Positions 9,789 through 22,360 of a DNA stretch of 64,000 nucleotides are shown in pieces. Numbering within the stretch: position 1 is the stretch's first letter; each line of letters begins with the position of its first letter. The notes beneath the pieces are model-generated. The model searched no databases, was not told where the DNA came from, and saw only the letters and a program-made list of their open reading frames with translations. The translations under genes were made by a program, and so were the position numbers. The DNA lies in assembly GCA_022315425.1 (NCBI GenBank), contig JAIUPT010000039.1, positions 124,001-188,000 of the forward strand, written 5' to 3'. Source of the stretch: Pseudevernia furfuracea (lineage: Eukaryota; Ascomycota; Lecanoromycetes; Lecanorales; Parmeliaceae).

Positions 9789-12222
9789 CTAAAACTGCAT
9801 CGGACTCAATGGCGGTACTGGAGACCGTTAGCTTAATATTCTGTCCGGTGCTGTTGAAGCTCTTGACTTACTACTGAATCCATAACCCTTCGTCTTCCCC
9901 CCTTTATCGTGATGGTCCAATTCAACTCGAAAACACACGTCCAATCCTCCGGGCAATGTCCCTTCGCCCATCCCACTTGCAGCAGGATGTTCCGTGCCTG
10001 CACCTTCTTCTCCGCGATGCAGCGGGGAATACCCGTTCTTCGCAGGTTGTTTTACACGTCGGGGTATTGATGACGGCTCATCATCTCTATTCATGCCATG
10101 GCCATTTGCACGGATTAAATCGACGGACTCCAAAGGGCTGATACTGATGATCGCGTAATTTCTACGAGGCATCATGAGACGCGACGTTCTATTTGAGTCT
10201 CCAGGGTCTTTGTCGAACATCTTCATTAGCGTTTCATGGGTGTCCTGGTCGAGATGATGAATCCTGTTTCTCCGTGCCAAGAGGTCCGCTATCGCTTCAG
10301 GAGGCGGCTTGTTCGTTATAGCTGACGAAATCACATTTGCCATATAACGATGATCATACTCTACTGGTACTCCCCGCTCAGGCTTGGTGTAAAAGCGGCC
10401 GAGGGCTGCGAGGTGCACGTCGCCGCCGAGAATTGTAATTCTCACGTTGTAATCTTGGGCCAGAGATTGAAGGCGAAGCAAAAGATCCTTTCTCTCTTGT
10501 CTGTGCCGGCGCGCAGTGTAGTGATCATCCAGGTCGTCAAGGATTTCTACCTGCCCATCGAAATGATTGAACAATCCATTGGCAACGCCGAAGCGCTTGC
10601 TGAGGAAGCGGATAGGGCCTATCAGTGGAGATGTCAAGATATTTTCGAGCGAAGTGAGACGAGGGTAAGCTATAGGGATTCCTAGGAGGACGAGGAGGTG
10701 AGTGATTTTGTACTTTCCTCTTAAGGAGAGCTCAGAGCGGACTCGTTTGAAGACCTTGTCGTAGGTCTCTGAGTAGTTGACTCTTCTGCGAGTTCTCTCA
10801 GCGCGGGCGTCAATACCAAGGAAGGAAAGATTAACGCCCAGGCGCATATAGAGAGAACGGGAGTGTTCCGAAAAATACGGGCCAGGGCGTTCTCCTATGA
10901 TAAAGCTGGAGTCTTCAGACTGGTGTTCGAGAACGAAAGTCTCCACTGGCAGAACCGGATCTCGCCGAGACTGGGGTTTCTGTGTGGTGGGGGTAGTGAA
11001 TGAGACTTTAGGAGGTGGGATGTGGTGCTGGAAGAGGCAATAATACTTGTAGGAAACACCGCCGATGCCACGGAAGACAGGGCATTGCATAAAGTTATCA
11101 GTGTAAGATCCAAAACCGTCAATAGTATCTAGTCCTCTTTTAGCCTCATTGAAGGAGACACAAAAGTGAACGGACTTACCATGATCGTCCCAAATGTTTA
11201 TCTGAGGAATCTGGCTGTTGGCGCTTGCAAAGGGCTTTGTAGAAAACCAGTTCACCTACACACCATCGTCGTCAACTTTCCCTTTTGGGAGAGATGCTTA
11301 TGGCATAGAAATCCACAGTTCAAGGTTTTGAAACAACTATTCACTTCCACGTGTGATACGAATGATACTGAAGTCATTTGAAAAGTAGACTTACATAATT
11401 AGTAAAATAATATGAGTCGCAGGCGGCTCGCAGCTCTTCATCAAATGGATGATCTCTCCTCTTTTTCGGATTCCCAATGTCTGTCCAAGCTTTCAATGGG
11501 CCGTTCACCCTTACACCATCGTTATAAATCTGGTCTCCTCCTCCTACCATAGCATGGAATGGTTTCTGTGCGTGTATGCGGAGAGCATCATTCCAAAGTG
11601 CGGGGCCTGACCATTCATCCTCATCTGTTCCAACAGAGAAACCATTGCAGGAATAGAACATGACACGCATGGATTGGGAAGCGGACGGCACGACGAAGGT
11701 ACGGAAAGGAAACGTTCCAGATTCGCTGGCGAAAGATTGTACATTTGTCAGTGCATACTGCCAGCGTGCTTCGTGATCCTGAAGGGCAAGATGTACTGGA
11801 AAACGCCAGAACGTTTTGACTGAATCTGAATAGAGCTTGACGCCAGAAACATCACTCGCATAACATGCCTCTGGTGGGTTGGGAGTCGATCCCTTGCGTC
11901 CGCTGTCAGGCTCGTCAATGTTCTTGGGCAGTGGAAAACCGCTCTGGCTCGTCTGGCTCTGGATCCCGAGGCACTCGAGCTTTAGATACGGCTGGGCTGA
12001 ACCAGGTTTGGCAACGATTAAAACACTCCCATGCCATACCGGAATCTCCGATCCAATAATTTGCATGCCCTTATAATTCAGCAGCGGTCCACAAAATACC
12101 TCTAATCCATCGTTGACAATCGGAAGATTTGAGTTTTTGACTGGCGAAAGGCCTGGATCCTTGACAGCTGGAGTAGCCGATTCATTGTCACGCAACAATG
12201 CATTCACGGGTTGATCCGGCAT
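9789..12222 (-). CDS. PhoD-like phosphatase domain protein
   Basis: Four exons on the minus strand: 12222-11395, 11255-11180, 11128-9872, 9817-9789 (729 residues; phases 0, 1, 1 agree). Motifs of the PhoD-like metallophosphatase domain are present: SCNGFSVGTDEDEW, FHAMVGGGDQIYNDGV, PQINIWDDHD (restored by splicing out a 51-nt intron), DGFGSYTDNFM, RTRRRVNYSETYDKVF and ITILGGDVHLAALGRF, with Asp/His residues placed to bind metals. Fungal members are cytosolic and lack a signal peptide, as here; their substrate is unknown. The last exon has only 10 codons, but splicing to it gives the ending GYGFSIPPLSPMQF, more family-like than reading on to a stop at 9828. Confidence 0.88.
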
Positions 12223-13194
12223 GTATTGGTGCTGAGTATCTAGGCAGATTGGGGTTATGTGGGCCGTGATGCGGACTGGCTTCTTTTCTTGGCTGCACCT
12301 TTGAGCAGTCCTTTGGGGCGCCGCGTTGAACTTGAAGTGTAGGAAAGTGGGTATAGGAAAAAGGGGAGAAAAAAACCTTGAGAATTATTGTGCTGTAGGA
12401 AATGGATATTTTAGAATAGTTGCCAGCAACTATTTAAGAAAAGCAAGAGGAGAAGGAGCATGTTAGAAAGGAGCATGTGGTTGGAGGAGAAGGAGAAAAT
12501 GGTAGTCACACAGGTGACAGTAGGAAGGCAGCGGTCGGAGAAGAGAAGCGAGAGCACGAGGGATTGATTGCGTTTCGGTGAAGATATTCAGCACAGAGGG
12601 TGAGGGAACAAAGAAGGTGTGACCTTCAGAATGCCCGAATGACTTGGCGAGCTGCTGACTTTTGGAGGTCGTTGGTTAGTTTTTCGAGGCCATCTTCGCA
12701 TGTTGGCAGGGAGGAGGATGGAGGAGGATGGAGGAGGGCAGGCTCAGGAGGCAGGCTCTAGGCTCGCAGGCAATCATAAGGTACTTAAGTTGCGGGAGAT
12801 CTACACATGACCCAGATCGCAGGATTACTGTACTACCGCCGAGACTACTTACCTACTGCTACAACCACCATCATATTTTTGTGCACATGCGCAAACCAAC
12901 GAATCTCTTATTGTCTGCTGCGTACAGCCCTTGCGCAGGCGCACGACATGCTCAGACTGTTGGATTGTTACACACTGTAAAATCCTCATGAACCGAATCG
13001 TGACTTATCAAATCTGTGCCTTGAACTTGGCTTAGAAAACGACGTCCGCATTGTCTATCCATTCATTCCTCTGCCTCTTGGAGTCAGAGGCCGTAAGATG
13101 ACCGTAACTTCACCGTATCGCCCGCTATGCAACAAATTCCCATACGCTAAGCACTGCCGATATGCTACGCTCAATCGCCCTTGCACTTCGCCGT
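12223..13194. other. Intergenic region upstream of PhoD-like gene
   Basis: About 970 bp, including the PhoD-like promoter and the 3' flank of the MOB gene. Holds a short purine-rich tandem repeat (12709-12738). No convincing gene. Confidence 0.5.
12709..12738. repeat. Short GGAGGAT-type tandem repeat
   Basis: Three near-identical units of GGAGGATGGA in a purine-only strand, upstream of the PhoD-like gene. Confidence 0.7.
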
Positions 13195-14738
13195 CTATTG
13201 AGGCTGCACAATAGTGCAAGCGCCATTCGCTGCGTCGGCAGGAATAGACCCGTTGGCAATCCAAATGTCGATCAAGGGCTGCATCGGCTCCGCATCCCTG
13301 TCCGCGAGGAGGCCATAGAGTTTGGCGACCGTGCAAAAGTGGACGAAGCAAGAATTGAGGTCAGTCCAACCTTGTCCATTGTTCTGCCCGCTCAAATGCC
13401 AGAAAGGCTCGACCCAATGAGAATGATAGAGGTGCGCGTAGATGCGGAAAATTTGACGAAAGCATGTGCGACAGTCGTGGAGGAATGTCTCAGGAAAGCC
13501 TGCGCTCTTGCCAATCCAATCGCGACTGTCAGTATTCATTCCGCTGGGCGCGTTTGTACCCGCGGATCCAGCAGGGGCCTCGGTAGGGAACGCTTTGGGG
13601 TCGTGGATCTTGCCAGTCATCCACCTCTGGACTAGACAGATGTACTGCGGTGCCGACACGGGAACCGGGTCTTTCTTGTGGTCCAGCCAGGTATATGTGT
13701 GGCTGCCGGAGGTCAGAAAAGATATCTCTTCAAAGGTGATCGGGTAGGCCCACCGTCCCGCAAGCATTTTTGGGCATGAGTCGGAATTGCACACTGGCTT
13801 TCCAGTATTGTGGTCTGTCTCCTGAATGCATTGCCCAATGGTCGAGACAATGCGATAATTCTCGACAGCTATCCGATTACGCATTAGCAAACCCATAGTT
13901 CATAGAATTTGTCAATGACGCTACCGACTTTGGTGAGCGAGCCAATCAGCAAGGTCCACGTTTGCAGGCTGAGCCGCTAAAGGCATAAAGTTGCCTTTCA
14001 CCCCTAACTTGGCGTACTTCTCCCGGAAGAAAAATTTAGGCGGCTCAGCTGCGGCGGATTGTTCGGCATTATTGGCGACGTTGTCTGAGCTGGGGCCAGT
14101 GCTGGATGAGAATGATGAAGATTGATTGAGAGGTGGCATCGTTGGAGCAAAGGTAGTTGGCGAAGGGTTTGGGGAGCCGTTGGCTCTCTGCTGACCCGTA
14201 TTGATATTTCCGGCGCCTTCGGTCTGACGATTGAAGCCTTGTCGCCTAAGGTAGCACACCAAAGTCAGTAGGCTGAGCGGTTTGTCTTGATAGTATAAGA
14301 AAAAGGATAGCTTTTGCCCTGCACGACTCGCTTCTGGCTGTAAGAAGAACGAAGAATATCGCAAGTCCACTGCATTGGCACGAAGATGTTTATTCGAAGG
14401 CACAAGCTATGTAGCGCGAATCACAATACGAAAGGGCATGATTGATATAGCGTGGAAACAGGACAGGAGGATGCGCGTGTGTGATATGGAAGGATCAAAG
14501 AAGAGCTGGTAGCAAGGCTGCTTCAAGGCAGTGCCAGGGAGCTGAGGAAGAAACTGAGGATAAGAAATTCTGTAACTCGCACGCTGAAAGAAACATTGAT
14601 TGGCCGCTGAGGCGACTCAGCAAGTCTTCTAGGACAGAACCGGACGGCAATACATGCCCACAGGTCTTAAAGCCTACACTCAAAAGTAAAAACATGCTGT
14701 CGTGGTAAAACTCACATATTACGGAGCCAAGAAGTCAT
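13195..14738 (-). CDS. MOB-family kinase activator
   Basis: Three exons on the minus strand: 14738-14716 (23 nt), 14245-13929, 13868-13195 (337 residues; phases 2 and 1 agree). The tiny first exon gives MTSWLRN and joins AT|G to MRQGFNRQTEG across a 470-nt intron. A Ser/Pro-rich linker precedes the Mob domain (FFREKYAKLGVKGNFMPLA, DLADWLAHQTVENYR, CNSDSCPKM, TYTWLDHKK, SAPQYICLVQRWM, IYAHLYHSHW, EPMQPLIDIW). The Cys pair in CNSDSCP and His pair in HLYHSH are the zinc ligands of the family. MOB proteins bind and activate NDR/LATS-type kinases (Dbf2, Cbk1/COT1) or join STRIPAK. Which class this is cannot be settled by eye. The second intron has a non-standard donor (GTCGGT). Confidence 0.88.
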
Positions 14739-15307
14739 TCTGAGCAGGGAAGCCACAATGTATTCAATTCTAATTACAGTGACAAGGCTGCATTGATGTC
14801 GACAAATAATTAGCGGATGCAGCAAGCAATATACCGCGTCATTTGACGATATATGTTGAATAGAAAGAGACTGAATCCTCAGCGACGGACGGTGTTAAAC
14901 GAGCACCTTAGAAGATACTTACCCCTTGTTTTGTTTTTTAGCCTGGAAGCGCCGCCTCGCTTGTGTTAGTAAAATTAATGAAACAGCCCTACAGCCCACA
15001 AGTGGCACTAGTTTCGGCGATCAGCTGAGGTGTTATTCCGAGACCAATCAATCCACTACAGTTCCTAAGACCTACAGAATAGATTATTTGATTTACGTCT
15101 ACATCGTGCGACAAAGAGACCACCTGCTGTGACTCATGAACCGTTGGAAGATCAGCTTCTGAGGGCGAGTGGAGATCAACCTGCATCCAAACCAAGCAAA
15201 AGCCAAAATCACACACTTACAGGCAATGAGCACCTAGCTACCTTACCTTACCGAATCCTCCGGACTCGAAGAATTTTCCACACCACAAAGTAACGGAAAG
15301 CCTGAAA
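14739..15307. other. Divergent intergenic region (MOB / LEO1)
   Basis: About 570 bp separating the MOB gene start (minus) and LEO1 start (plus); presumably both promoters. No gene seen. Confidence 0.5.
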
Positions 15308-16817
15308 ATGTCTGACGAACAAGATGTCAGTGTCACTAGCGATCAGGACCAAGTCGATGATCAGCTCAACGACGAGGATGCTGGGGGACTTTTTGGCTCC
15401 GGATCAGAAGACGAGCAATCTGGGTATGAAACTCTCCTTTACTACGATGAGTTGAAGTTGACCTTGTTGGTTTCAGTACCGAGAGTGTCAGCAACAAACG
15501 TCGCAAACTTGATGACGGCGAGCTAGATTCTGGAGACGATGAAGGCAGACTCGATCGTGCTGAAGATGGCATTAATGGATACGGCAAGGAACAGGAGATG
15601 TACGATCGCTTGGCAAATATCTTAGATATCTCTATTGGCCGTCATCCCGTCCCCCAACCTAGTGACGGCGAGGTATGGATTCATCCAGGCTTAGTCTACA
15701 AAAGGGTAGAATCTCGTACTAATACTTGCAATAGCTCTACCTGCTTCAATTACCCAACTTCATCGGCATCACCCCCGAAGGATTCACTCTGAAGAATTTC
15801 AAACCTCCAATTACTGACCATCACTCCTCCGACCCACCTTCGTCCACGTTCTCTGCATACCAGACATCGAACAACACCATACGTTGGAGACACTCACCTA
15901 GCGACCCAGAGAAAACTCAGTCTAATGCACGCATTCTCCGCTGGTCAGATGGTTCACTGACGCTTCAACTTGCTTCGAATCCTCGTGAGCAGTTTGAGCT
16001 CGCTGCGAAGCCCCTCACGCAACCACAAAGCAATCCAATCAAGCCTACCCCAACATCTGTGAACCGTAGCCGTAACCAAGGTCCGGTGCCCTACAATCCC
16101 CGACTTGATTCTCATACCTATCTCGCTGCCCCTCACGAATTTGGTGAGATAGTCCGCCTCACAAATCATATCACCGCGTCGCTAGCAGTCCAATCTTCGT
16201 CGGACCAAGACGACGAGGCGCTTGCCCGCCTCCAACAATCTTTAGCCGCTGCACAGAAAGGCAACAAGACTACTTCGGACGGCGGCCTGGCGGTCATCAG
16301 CATCAATGAAGATCCGGAACTTGCAAAGAAAAGGGCCGAATTAGCTGAAAAAGAGAAGTCAAAAATGCAACGCCGCATGCAGGTACAGCAAGACAGAGAA
16401 TCCACTCGGAACAACAACGTTCTCAAGCGCTCGGGCTTACGCACGGGTGCCATGGGCGCTGGCCTTACCATCGGCGGTTTGGAAGACGACGACGGCATGG
16501 CCATGACGAAAGGAAGAGTCGGCAAGCCGAAGAGTCGGAAGTCAAGACGTCGCAATAGCGAGTACAGCGAGGATGAGGAAGACTTCCGAGGCAGAGGGCG
16601 CACAAGGGAGGACGAGTATGACGAGGAAGATGGATTTTTGGTGGGAAGTGATGAGGAGCCTGAAGTTGGCGAGGAGAGTGAGGAGGAGGCCGAGATGGGC
16701 GATGACGGAGAAGAGGAGGAGGGGGAGGAAAAGAAACTAAAGAAAAGGAACAGCGAGGAGGCCGCTGGTGGGAGGGTAAAGAGAAGAAGGGTCATTGAGG
16801 ATGAGGACGAGGAGTGA
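15308..16817 (+). CDS. LEO1: Leo1, subunit of the RNA polymerase II PAF1 complex
   Basis: Three exons: 15308-15423, 15477-15672, 15735-16817 (464 residues; phases agree). An acidic, Ser-rich N-terminus with a basic patch (NKRRKLDD) is followed by the Leo1 core: LYLLQLPNFIGITPEGF, NTIRWRHS, ARILRWSDGSLTLQL, NPREQFELAAKPL, DSHTYLAAPHEFGEI. The C-terminus is a charged helix (LAKKRAELAEKEKSKMQRRM) and an acidic tail ending in KRRRVIEDEDEE. The PAF1 complex travels with elongating polymerase II and promotes H2B ubiquitination and H3K4/K36 methylation; Leo1 pairs with Paf1 and contacts nascent RNA and histone H3. The second junction rebuilds the LYLLQLPNF core strand. Confidence 0.95.
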
Positions 16818-18132
16818 AAGTGGCTTGCTCCCGCTATTATTGAGACGCATTCAGGCTTGCGGGAAGCTTCGTGAGCCTCCGGTGGGGCTTGGATTTAGGG
16901 TTTACATAGAATATCTGATACCATAATGCATAACAAAGGGGTCGTTCCTCGGCTGTTAGGCCGGGAGAGAAGCAAGATGGAGCGGGCATAGGAGTCAGGA
17001 TGGTCAAGTGGCTCAGATACCCCCAGGAAATAGAACATGCAAAGTATACTCCATTTATGGAGTGGTCGGCTCACCTCATTCAATTCCTTTTGCAAACGCA
17101 AGGGGGGTCACGGTCAGATTCTTGCCGCCATTGTTTGGGTGCCAGTGCTTGTCGAGTAATCCTACGATCTGGGATGGAAACTGAGGTTCTGGGGGGAGTC
17201 GAATGCTAGAGAGCAAATGGCTCTGGCAGAAAGTTCTATCTTACACGGATACGTTACGCCGAGGTTAATCAAGAGCAGGTTGTTACCAAGATGGAGAGCG
17301 ATGTGCTCCATTCAGATTAAATATGCCTTAAGAAGCTTTGGGTGGGGTATTTGGTCTCAGTGATTGCCAATAATGTCACTGAATTCCTTGAAACATCCAT
17401 CCAAGAAGCTCGATTACCGAGTTAGAGTACAAGAGCGGAATCTTCCACTAGCTCCCGCTCTAGCGCGCTCCGAAAATTTCCCACAAAACCCGTCTCAAGC
17501 TCGCTCTGCTCTTGCTTCCCTCATCATCAGTAGTAGAATTAATTTTTACTATCTGGGAGCTCCGCTACGGCGGCTTGCTGAGGGTCAACCCGGTGAGCTT
17601 CTCATGAAGTTCCCATCTGGATGGGCTTCCGTTCCCGGCTCCCTTGAGTAATGGCTTCTGCCAGGCCTTGGTTCTTTCCTACCAGTCGCGTCGTGTCCTA
17701 GAGGGGCGGGGCTGTGGAATCGATGCTACATTACACATTTGCCTTGGCAGGAGCTTGAAGGATGGCATGCTTTGCAAAAGGGTGAAAGGCTGGAGGGTGG
17801 GTGGGAAGAATTTTGCAATATTTGGTCAGAGTGGTCACACCTCAATATAGTGCTGCAGCTACCTCTTCCTGCCTGATGGGATGTCGCCATTTAGCCATTT
17901 CTTCGCAGGGTGTGATAAGTTGAGAATGCCTGAGCGGACAATGTGTTCTTTACAGTGTCTACCTAGCATATTCTACAACGTCTTGTCGCGCATTGCCTAG
18001 GTTCGTATCATGAGGTTTCGTGCTCGTAGAAAAGTTGAAGCGTACCATGCTGGATTTATTGAGCCAATGTCCATGACTTGAGTGCTATGGAGAACAACAC
18101 AAATCGTTTCCCTGTATTGCAAAGACCAGCAT
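16818..18132. other. Long intergenic region without a recognised gene
   Basis: About 1.3 kb between convergent LEO1 and RPL1 3' ends. Several short frames on both strands, none above 95 codons and none protein-like. I see no repeats, tRNA-like folds or transposon ends. A non-coding transcript cannot be excluded. Confidence 0.5.
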
Positions 18133-19021
18133 CTAATACAACCGCTTGGGCTTTGACATGGATGCCTTGATGGTCAAGCTGCCCACGTTCTGCCATCCCT
18201 TCTTCAATAGACTGACCAAGTAGTTGATAGCCAACATGATATTCGAGATCAGCTCGTCCTCCGTCATGCCCACATTGCCAACAGCGACACCCAAGCAGAG
18301 CACCTTCTTCAACTGAAACTTGATTGTGGACTTGACCTCAGTGATCTTCGCGTTCAGGTCTTCGTTGTGGGAGATTGGGGTGGGGAATTTGCCGGCTGGC
18401 ATTAGGTTAGCGTAACTCGCTTTTGTGCTGATAAGGAAACATACCCTTGGATAGACCGGGGCCCAAGAGACGAGGAATCTGCTTGATCAGAGTATCACTA
18501 GAAATGAAGCTATCGTATTTCCGAGCCAGCTTTTTGATAAGCTTCTTATTCTTGTTGAGCTTCTTCAAGTCATCTGAGGACATGGCGTCCACGCCGTGAT
18601 GCTTGGCTCGGTCAATGTCGTGCTGGTCACCCAAGACACTGTTCACAGTATCTTCGTCAGCCTCCGTTGTAGTTTACGGTAAGTAAGTTTGATAGCCCAT
18701 TACCAAATGCTCATATTCGGTCTGGGCACTGTTGGCAGCTTGATGGTGCCTGAGAAACGCTTGTCACGCTGAGGGTCATAGTTCTTGAGACCGATCTTTG
18801 AGGCGTCAGCATTTGGAGGTTGCAGGAGAGTAGGTGGGCGTCTACTTGAAGTTCGACAGTCTCCCTATGGATATAGTTTAGTCTTTACTACCATAGGAAG
18901 TCCTGTGAACAGGTCTAGTAGAAGGTGTCACATACAAGAAGTTTCTCTTCTTCTCGTCGAGGGAGTAAGCGAGGAGGGATTGCACATTCGAGCGCACTCC
19001 GGCGACTGTGATTTTACTCAT
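18133..19021 (-). CDS. RPL1: 60S ribosomal protein uL1 (L10a/Rpl1)
   Basis: Five exons on the minus strand: 19021-18936, 18864-18846 (19 nt), 18795-18704, 18638-18445, 18395-18133. They sum to 217 residues, the length of eukaryotic L10a, with all phases agreeing. The product begins MSKITVAGVRSNVQSLL and contains NYDPQRDKRFSGTIKLP, CVLGDQHDIDRAK, IPRLLGPGLSKAGKFPTP and a C-terminus SLTIKASMSKPKRLY. It forms the L1 stalk at the ribosomal E site. A dense intron pattern near the 5' end is common in ribosomal protein genes; the 19-nt second exon would be missed by simple gene finders. Confidence 0.96.
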
Positions 19022-19992
19022 GATTGAGACAGTCTTCCAGAAGAACCAGGTAAGTAATTCTTATGGTGAGGATTTTGCGCGTTGATGTGGTTGAATTGAG
19101 TCAAGAAAGAAGGTTTTCCTGCGGTGCTCAAAATTGCTAGGATCATTTGTGTGGCGAGCTACTCTACGGTGTGCCATAATGACCAATGTCTTTTTACCTT
19201 TTTTTTCTTTTCTTTTTTCCCCCTCAATCCCATTATACTTAACAGTCACATATTCAAATAGTCTCACATGATTAATGAATAGGGTCCATATAGTGCGCAG
19301 TCGATACACACACCCCTTCTTCTCTTTCTAAAGATTTCAACATAAGACTCACGACAAGCAATTCATACTCAGTATAAAGGAGAACATCGAAAACCTCGCT
19401 AATAAGAGCTCCAACCTTACAATTATCAAAGTAACTTAATTATATGCAGTTTTGCTATTATTAGAACTGGCTATTATGATATCATGTAGTATAGGGCCAT
19501 TCAATATATGATAGTTATTTGATAGCCCAGACCCATGCCACACGCCTTGCTCTACCACAGTACATTCTACAGATCAATTCCAGCGGTTGATCGATATCTC
19601 TGGTCAATTTGCTGACCATTGCATTCGATATTGGGGCTATGCTCGTAATGGCTGAAACTTGATTATTGGGGCACCTGCACCTCGGGGAAATCGCTTTGTT
19701 CAGCCTCGTCGGTAAGCGCCTTGGTGGCGTGGACTGTGACCTCCTATCTGGTGCGCACCTTGGAACAAGTCACCTCTACATCACAGGCATCAGCAAGCTT
19801 GATGAAGACAACGAGCACGCGACCGAATTCTTTGGCAATCAATCCTCTCGCCATCATGTCATTCATTATATAACGGAATATGCGTGCGGTGATTTCTACT
19901 CTAGATCTCTAAGCTACACCTCGGTTCCTCAGCGAGAGCGTCTTACCATCCGTACTTCCAAGTGTTATTGTCTTGCAAAGCGAAGTTTCCAA
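19022..19992. other. Divergent intergenic region with decayed repeat
   Basis: About 970 bp between RPL1 (minus) and the CorA-like gene (plus). About 385 bp of it looks like a decayed copy of the 6897-7461 element. An open frame runs into the CorA-like gene from upstream (from 19666) but lacks an ATG before 19993. Confidence 0.5.
19164..19549. mobile_element. Decayed MITE-like element, copy 2
   Basis: The left end (19164-19186) reads CTACGGTGTGCCATAATGAC, matching the terminal repeat of the element at 6897-7461. At 19441-19478 it shares that copy's internal stretch (TATATGCAG, GCTATTATT, AGAACTGGCTAT) in the same relative position and orientation. The right end is poorly kept; CATGCCACACGCCTTG at 19534-19549 may be a mutated terminal repeat. 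Right boundary uncertain. Confidence 0.5.
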
Positions 19993-22360
19993 ATGAGTGG
20001 GGCTTCTTCACTTCAGGAGTTTGGTGATTTTGATGATGAAAAAGTATATGAAAGTTGCCATGGAGCTGCCCTACGTGGAGACACTAGAAACTTCGTAATC
20101 GAGTTTGATAGCACCAAAGCATACGCGGCTCACGATTTGGGCGACGCCTCTATCACACAGCTTTTACGGCTTGAGGTAAATGGATTTTGTCTATTACATT
20201 CACGAAACCAAAGACAATGCGGGATATACACATGCTGTTCAAAGATTGAATGCTGACCTTAATTAAAAATTAGCGAGCAAAGTATGCAAGTGCGAGATGG
20301 ATGTATGTTGACCCTTCTGCTTTGATTCCTTCAATACATACTGAAGGTGTACCAAGCAACATCTGGGCCCCAGAACGACAGAAGGATATGGTGTTGGTGC
20401 GCTCCGACCTTCCTACTGCACGTTGTACCATTGATCCCATATCTAGGCATTGGCAAAACACTATAACTTCTCGCCTCGGCTCCGTGGTATCATGTGCTCT
20501 GAGCATCCTACGAGTGTTCCAGTGCCGTCGGCGACCTATCACGGTGGCGTCCTCTCGCGACGCAGGAAGCCCCACACAGAGCGCAAATCAGTCGAGTCGC
20601 AATCGCTCGATCTTGAGAAAGAGGGAATAGCCAACCCCAGTTCCCCTCGTTCCCCCATGCTTGATCTGAGCCATTACAGATTAGTGGAAGAAGTGTGGCA
20701 TTATTGCTCCGTTGATTGGAGCAATAAATGTACGGGAACACTAGGTTCTTTGACGAATCGACTGACAGCTTAAGTAGATCTCTGTATTGGCTACAATTCA
20801 CTTTCCGAGACGAGAACGGATTCGGAGCACCGAAGTACCCGCGCTACTGATGAAGACGATTCTGAGTCAAGCAAGCATGTGAAAGATAAGCCAAAAGGAG
20901 CAAGAACATGGACTTGGGTATGTACTTTTCTGGAGCAGAATCTCAGTGCTGTGGACCACTTTACGAGTTGCGAGATATGCCCCGGGAGCGAAAGGCTTTC
21001 CGAAAACCCTTTGGGCTGTCTCGTTGCTCGGAACTTGGCTTAGAGAAGGACCGCTGACTCCGAAATCTTTATAGTTGGTGTTGTGTGATGACGGTGAGCC
21101 TTTTCGTAGACTGTTGTAACTGATCACATTGTCCTCTTTCTAGAGGATTCATACCTTCCCAACGCTCCGCCTTCGTCGTTCAGGCCCGTTACCGATTTCT
21201 AGAAGTGATGGACACTGACCAGTATCTTCAGGCACTGTCATTTCAATCTCTGAGAATCCATTTGCAGGCCCCCAAGGGGTCATGCAGGAGAAAGGAAAAC
21301 CGCTTTTGAACGGAACCAGGCGTAATCTTCTTAACGTCTTCATGCAGCTATCCGAAGTCAACGACGTGCACAGGAGAGACAATCCTATCAACACGCTTGA
21401 TATCAGACCAAGTCTCCGTTCCAATCAATCAAGTAATATCACAATAGCAGATTCCCCCAGTTTACTGTTCTACTACCTCTTTGACGACTGGTATACGAGC
21501 TATGCCTTGGTAGCAAAGAGTGAGCACCAATACGCAATGGAACTCGAAAAGCTTGTGCGTCTTTACCAATCTTTAATTCACGATGGTACTAATTGAATGG
21601 GAAGCGTGAAGATATGTTCACCAAGCCTCAAGTTCCTCTAATTCAGAAATTACACCAATACGGTCGGGAACTTGCCGTCTTGAAGCGTATGTATCAGAGC
21701 TATGCGCTCATCATTGATCGCATATTAGACAGACAAAAGCCCTTACATTCAGCCATTGGAGACCCATCCAGTGCGGGTGGTAGCCATAACGAGTTTGCGA
21801 TATTAGATGGTCAAGTCACGTCCAAGGTACAAACTTTCAGCGCTCCTCTGTCTTCGGCCGCCACTGTGCGCTTCGAACGTCTACGCGATAGGATCAACCT
21901 GTACGCCCTCAGCGAAATACAAGAATGCCTCGACGAAAAAGAATCTCTGGTCGTTATGGTACATTGGCCCCCTCTTCCGATCAAGGCTACTCCTCCTGAG
22001 CCAGGCTAACGCTGGAAGGGTCAGAACTTCAATCTGATAGCGCTCAAAGAATCTCACGCGGTGGAGCGCCTCACACGCATCACCATTCTCCTTGCGAAAG
22101 TCACGATCCTCTTCATGCCTGTTTCACTCATGACCGCTTACTTCTCCACCCAACTTAGCGACCTGGCGAATATCTATAGCATCAAGACTTACTGGATATG
22201 CTTCGCGGTGATCATGTCATTGAGTTTTGTGGGTCTGACATTGTTTGGGTTAGCAAGTGGGACGTTGGAGGGGAAGCCGATCTATCGCAGCTTGACTCAG
22301 ACGGTGGTAGATGCAGGGAGAGGGAAGTGGAAAGCGAGAAGAGAGAGGAAAGGCCGCTAA
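19993..22360 (+). CDS. CorA-like Mg2+ transporter domain protein
   Basis: Nine exons: 19993-20175, 20274-20302, 20357-20396, 20447-20729, 20778-20917, 21075-21093 (19 nt), 21232-21554, 21605-21958, 22025-22360 (568 residues; all phases agree). Conserved blocks: ARWINIWAPERQKDMVLALA, EEVWHYCSVDW, WTWLVLCDDGTVISISENPF, LLFYYLFDDWYTSYALVAK, LAVLKRMYQSYALIIDRIL, VRFERLRDRINLYALSEIQE. The C-terminus has a conserved approach helix (AVERLTRITILLAKVTIL) and two membrane segments (about 473-500 and 513-535). This is the fungal branch of the CorA-like superfamily; the bacterial GMN pore motif is not evident, so magnesium transport is unproven. Intron 5 (20918-21074) is an introner-like element. Confidence 0.9.
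20918..21074 (+). mobile_element. Introner-like element (intron 5 of CorA-like gene)
   Basis: 157-nt GT-AG intron, sense orientation. It carries the shared boxes: GAGTTGCGAGATATG, CGGGAGCGAAAGGCTTTCC and the 3' end CGCTGACTCCGAAATCTTTA before the final G. It matches introns in three unrelated genes between 32 and 42 kb. Confidence 0.85.

Noticed and set aside
16166..16795. 209-codon Ser-rich frame on the minus strand of LEO1
   Set aside because: Antisense shadow of the acidic Glu/Asp-rich LEO1 C-terminus.
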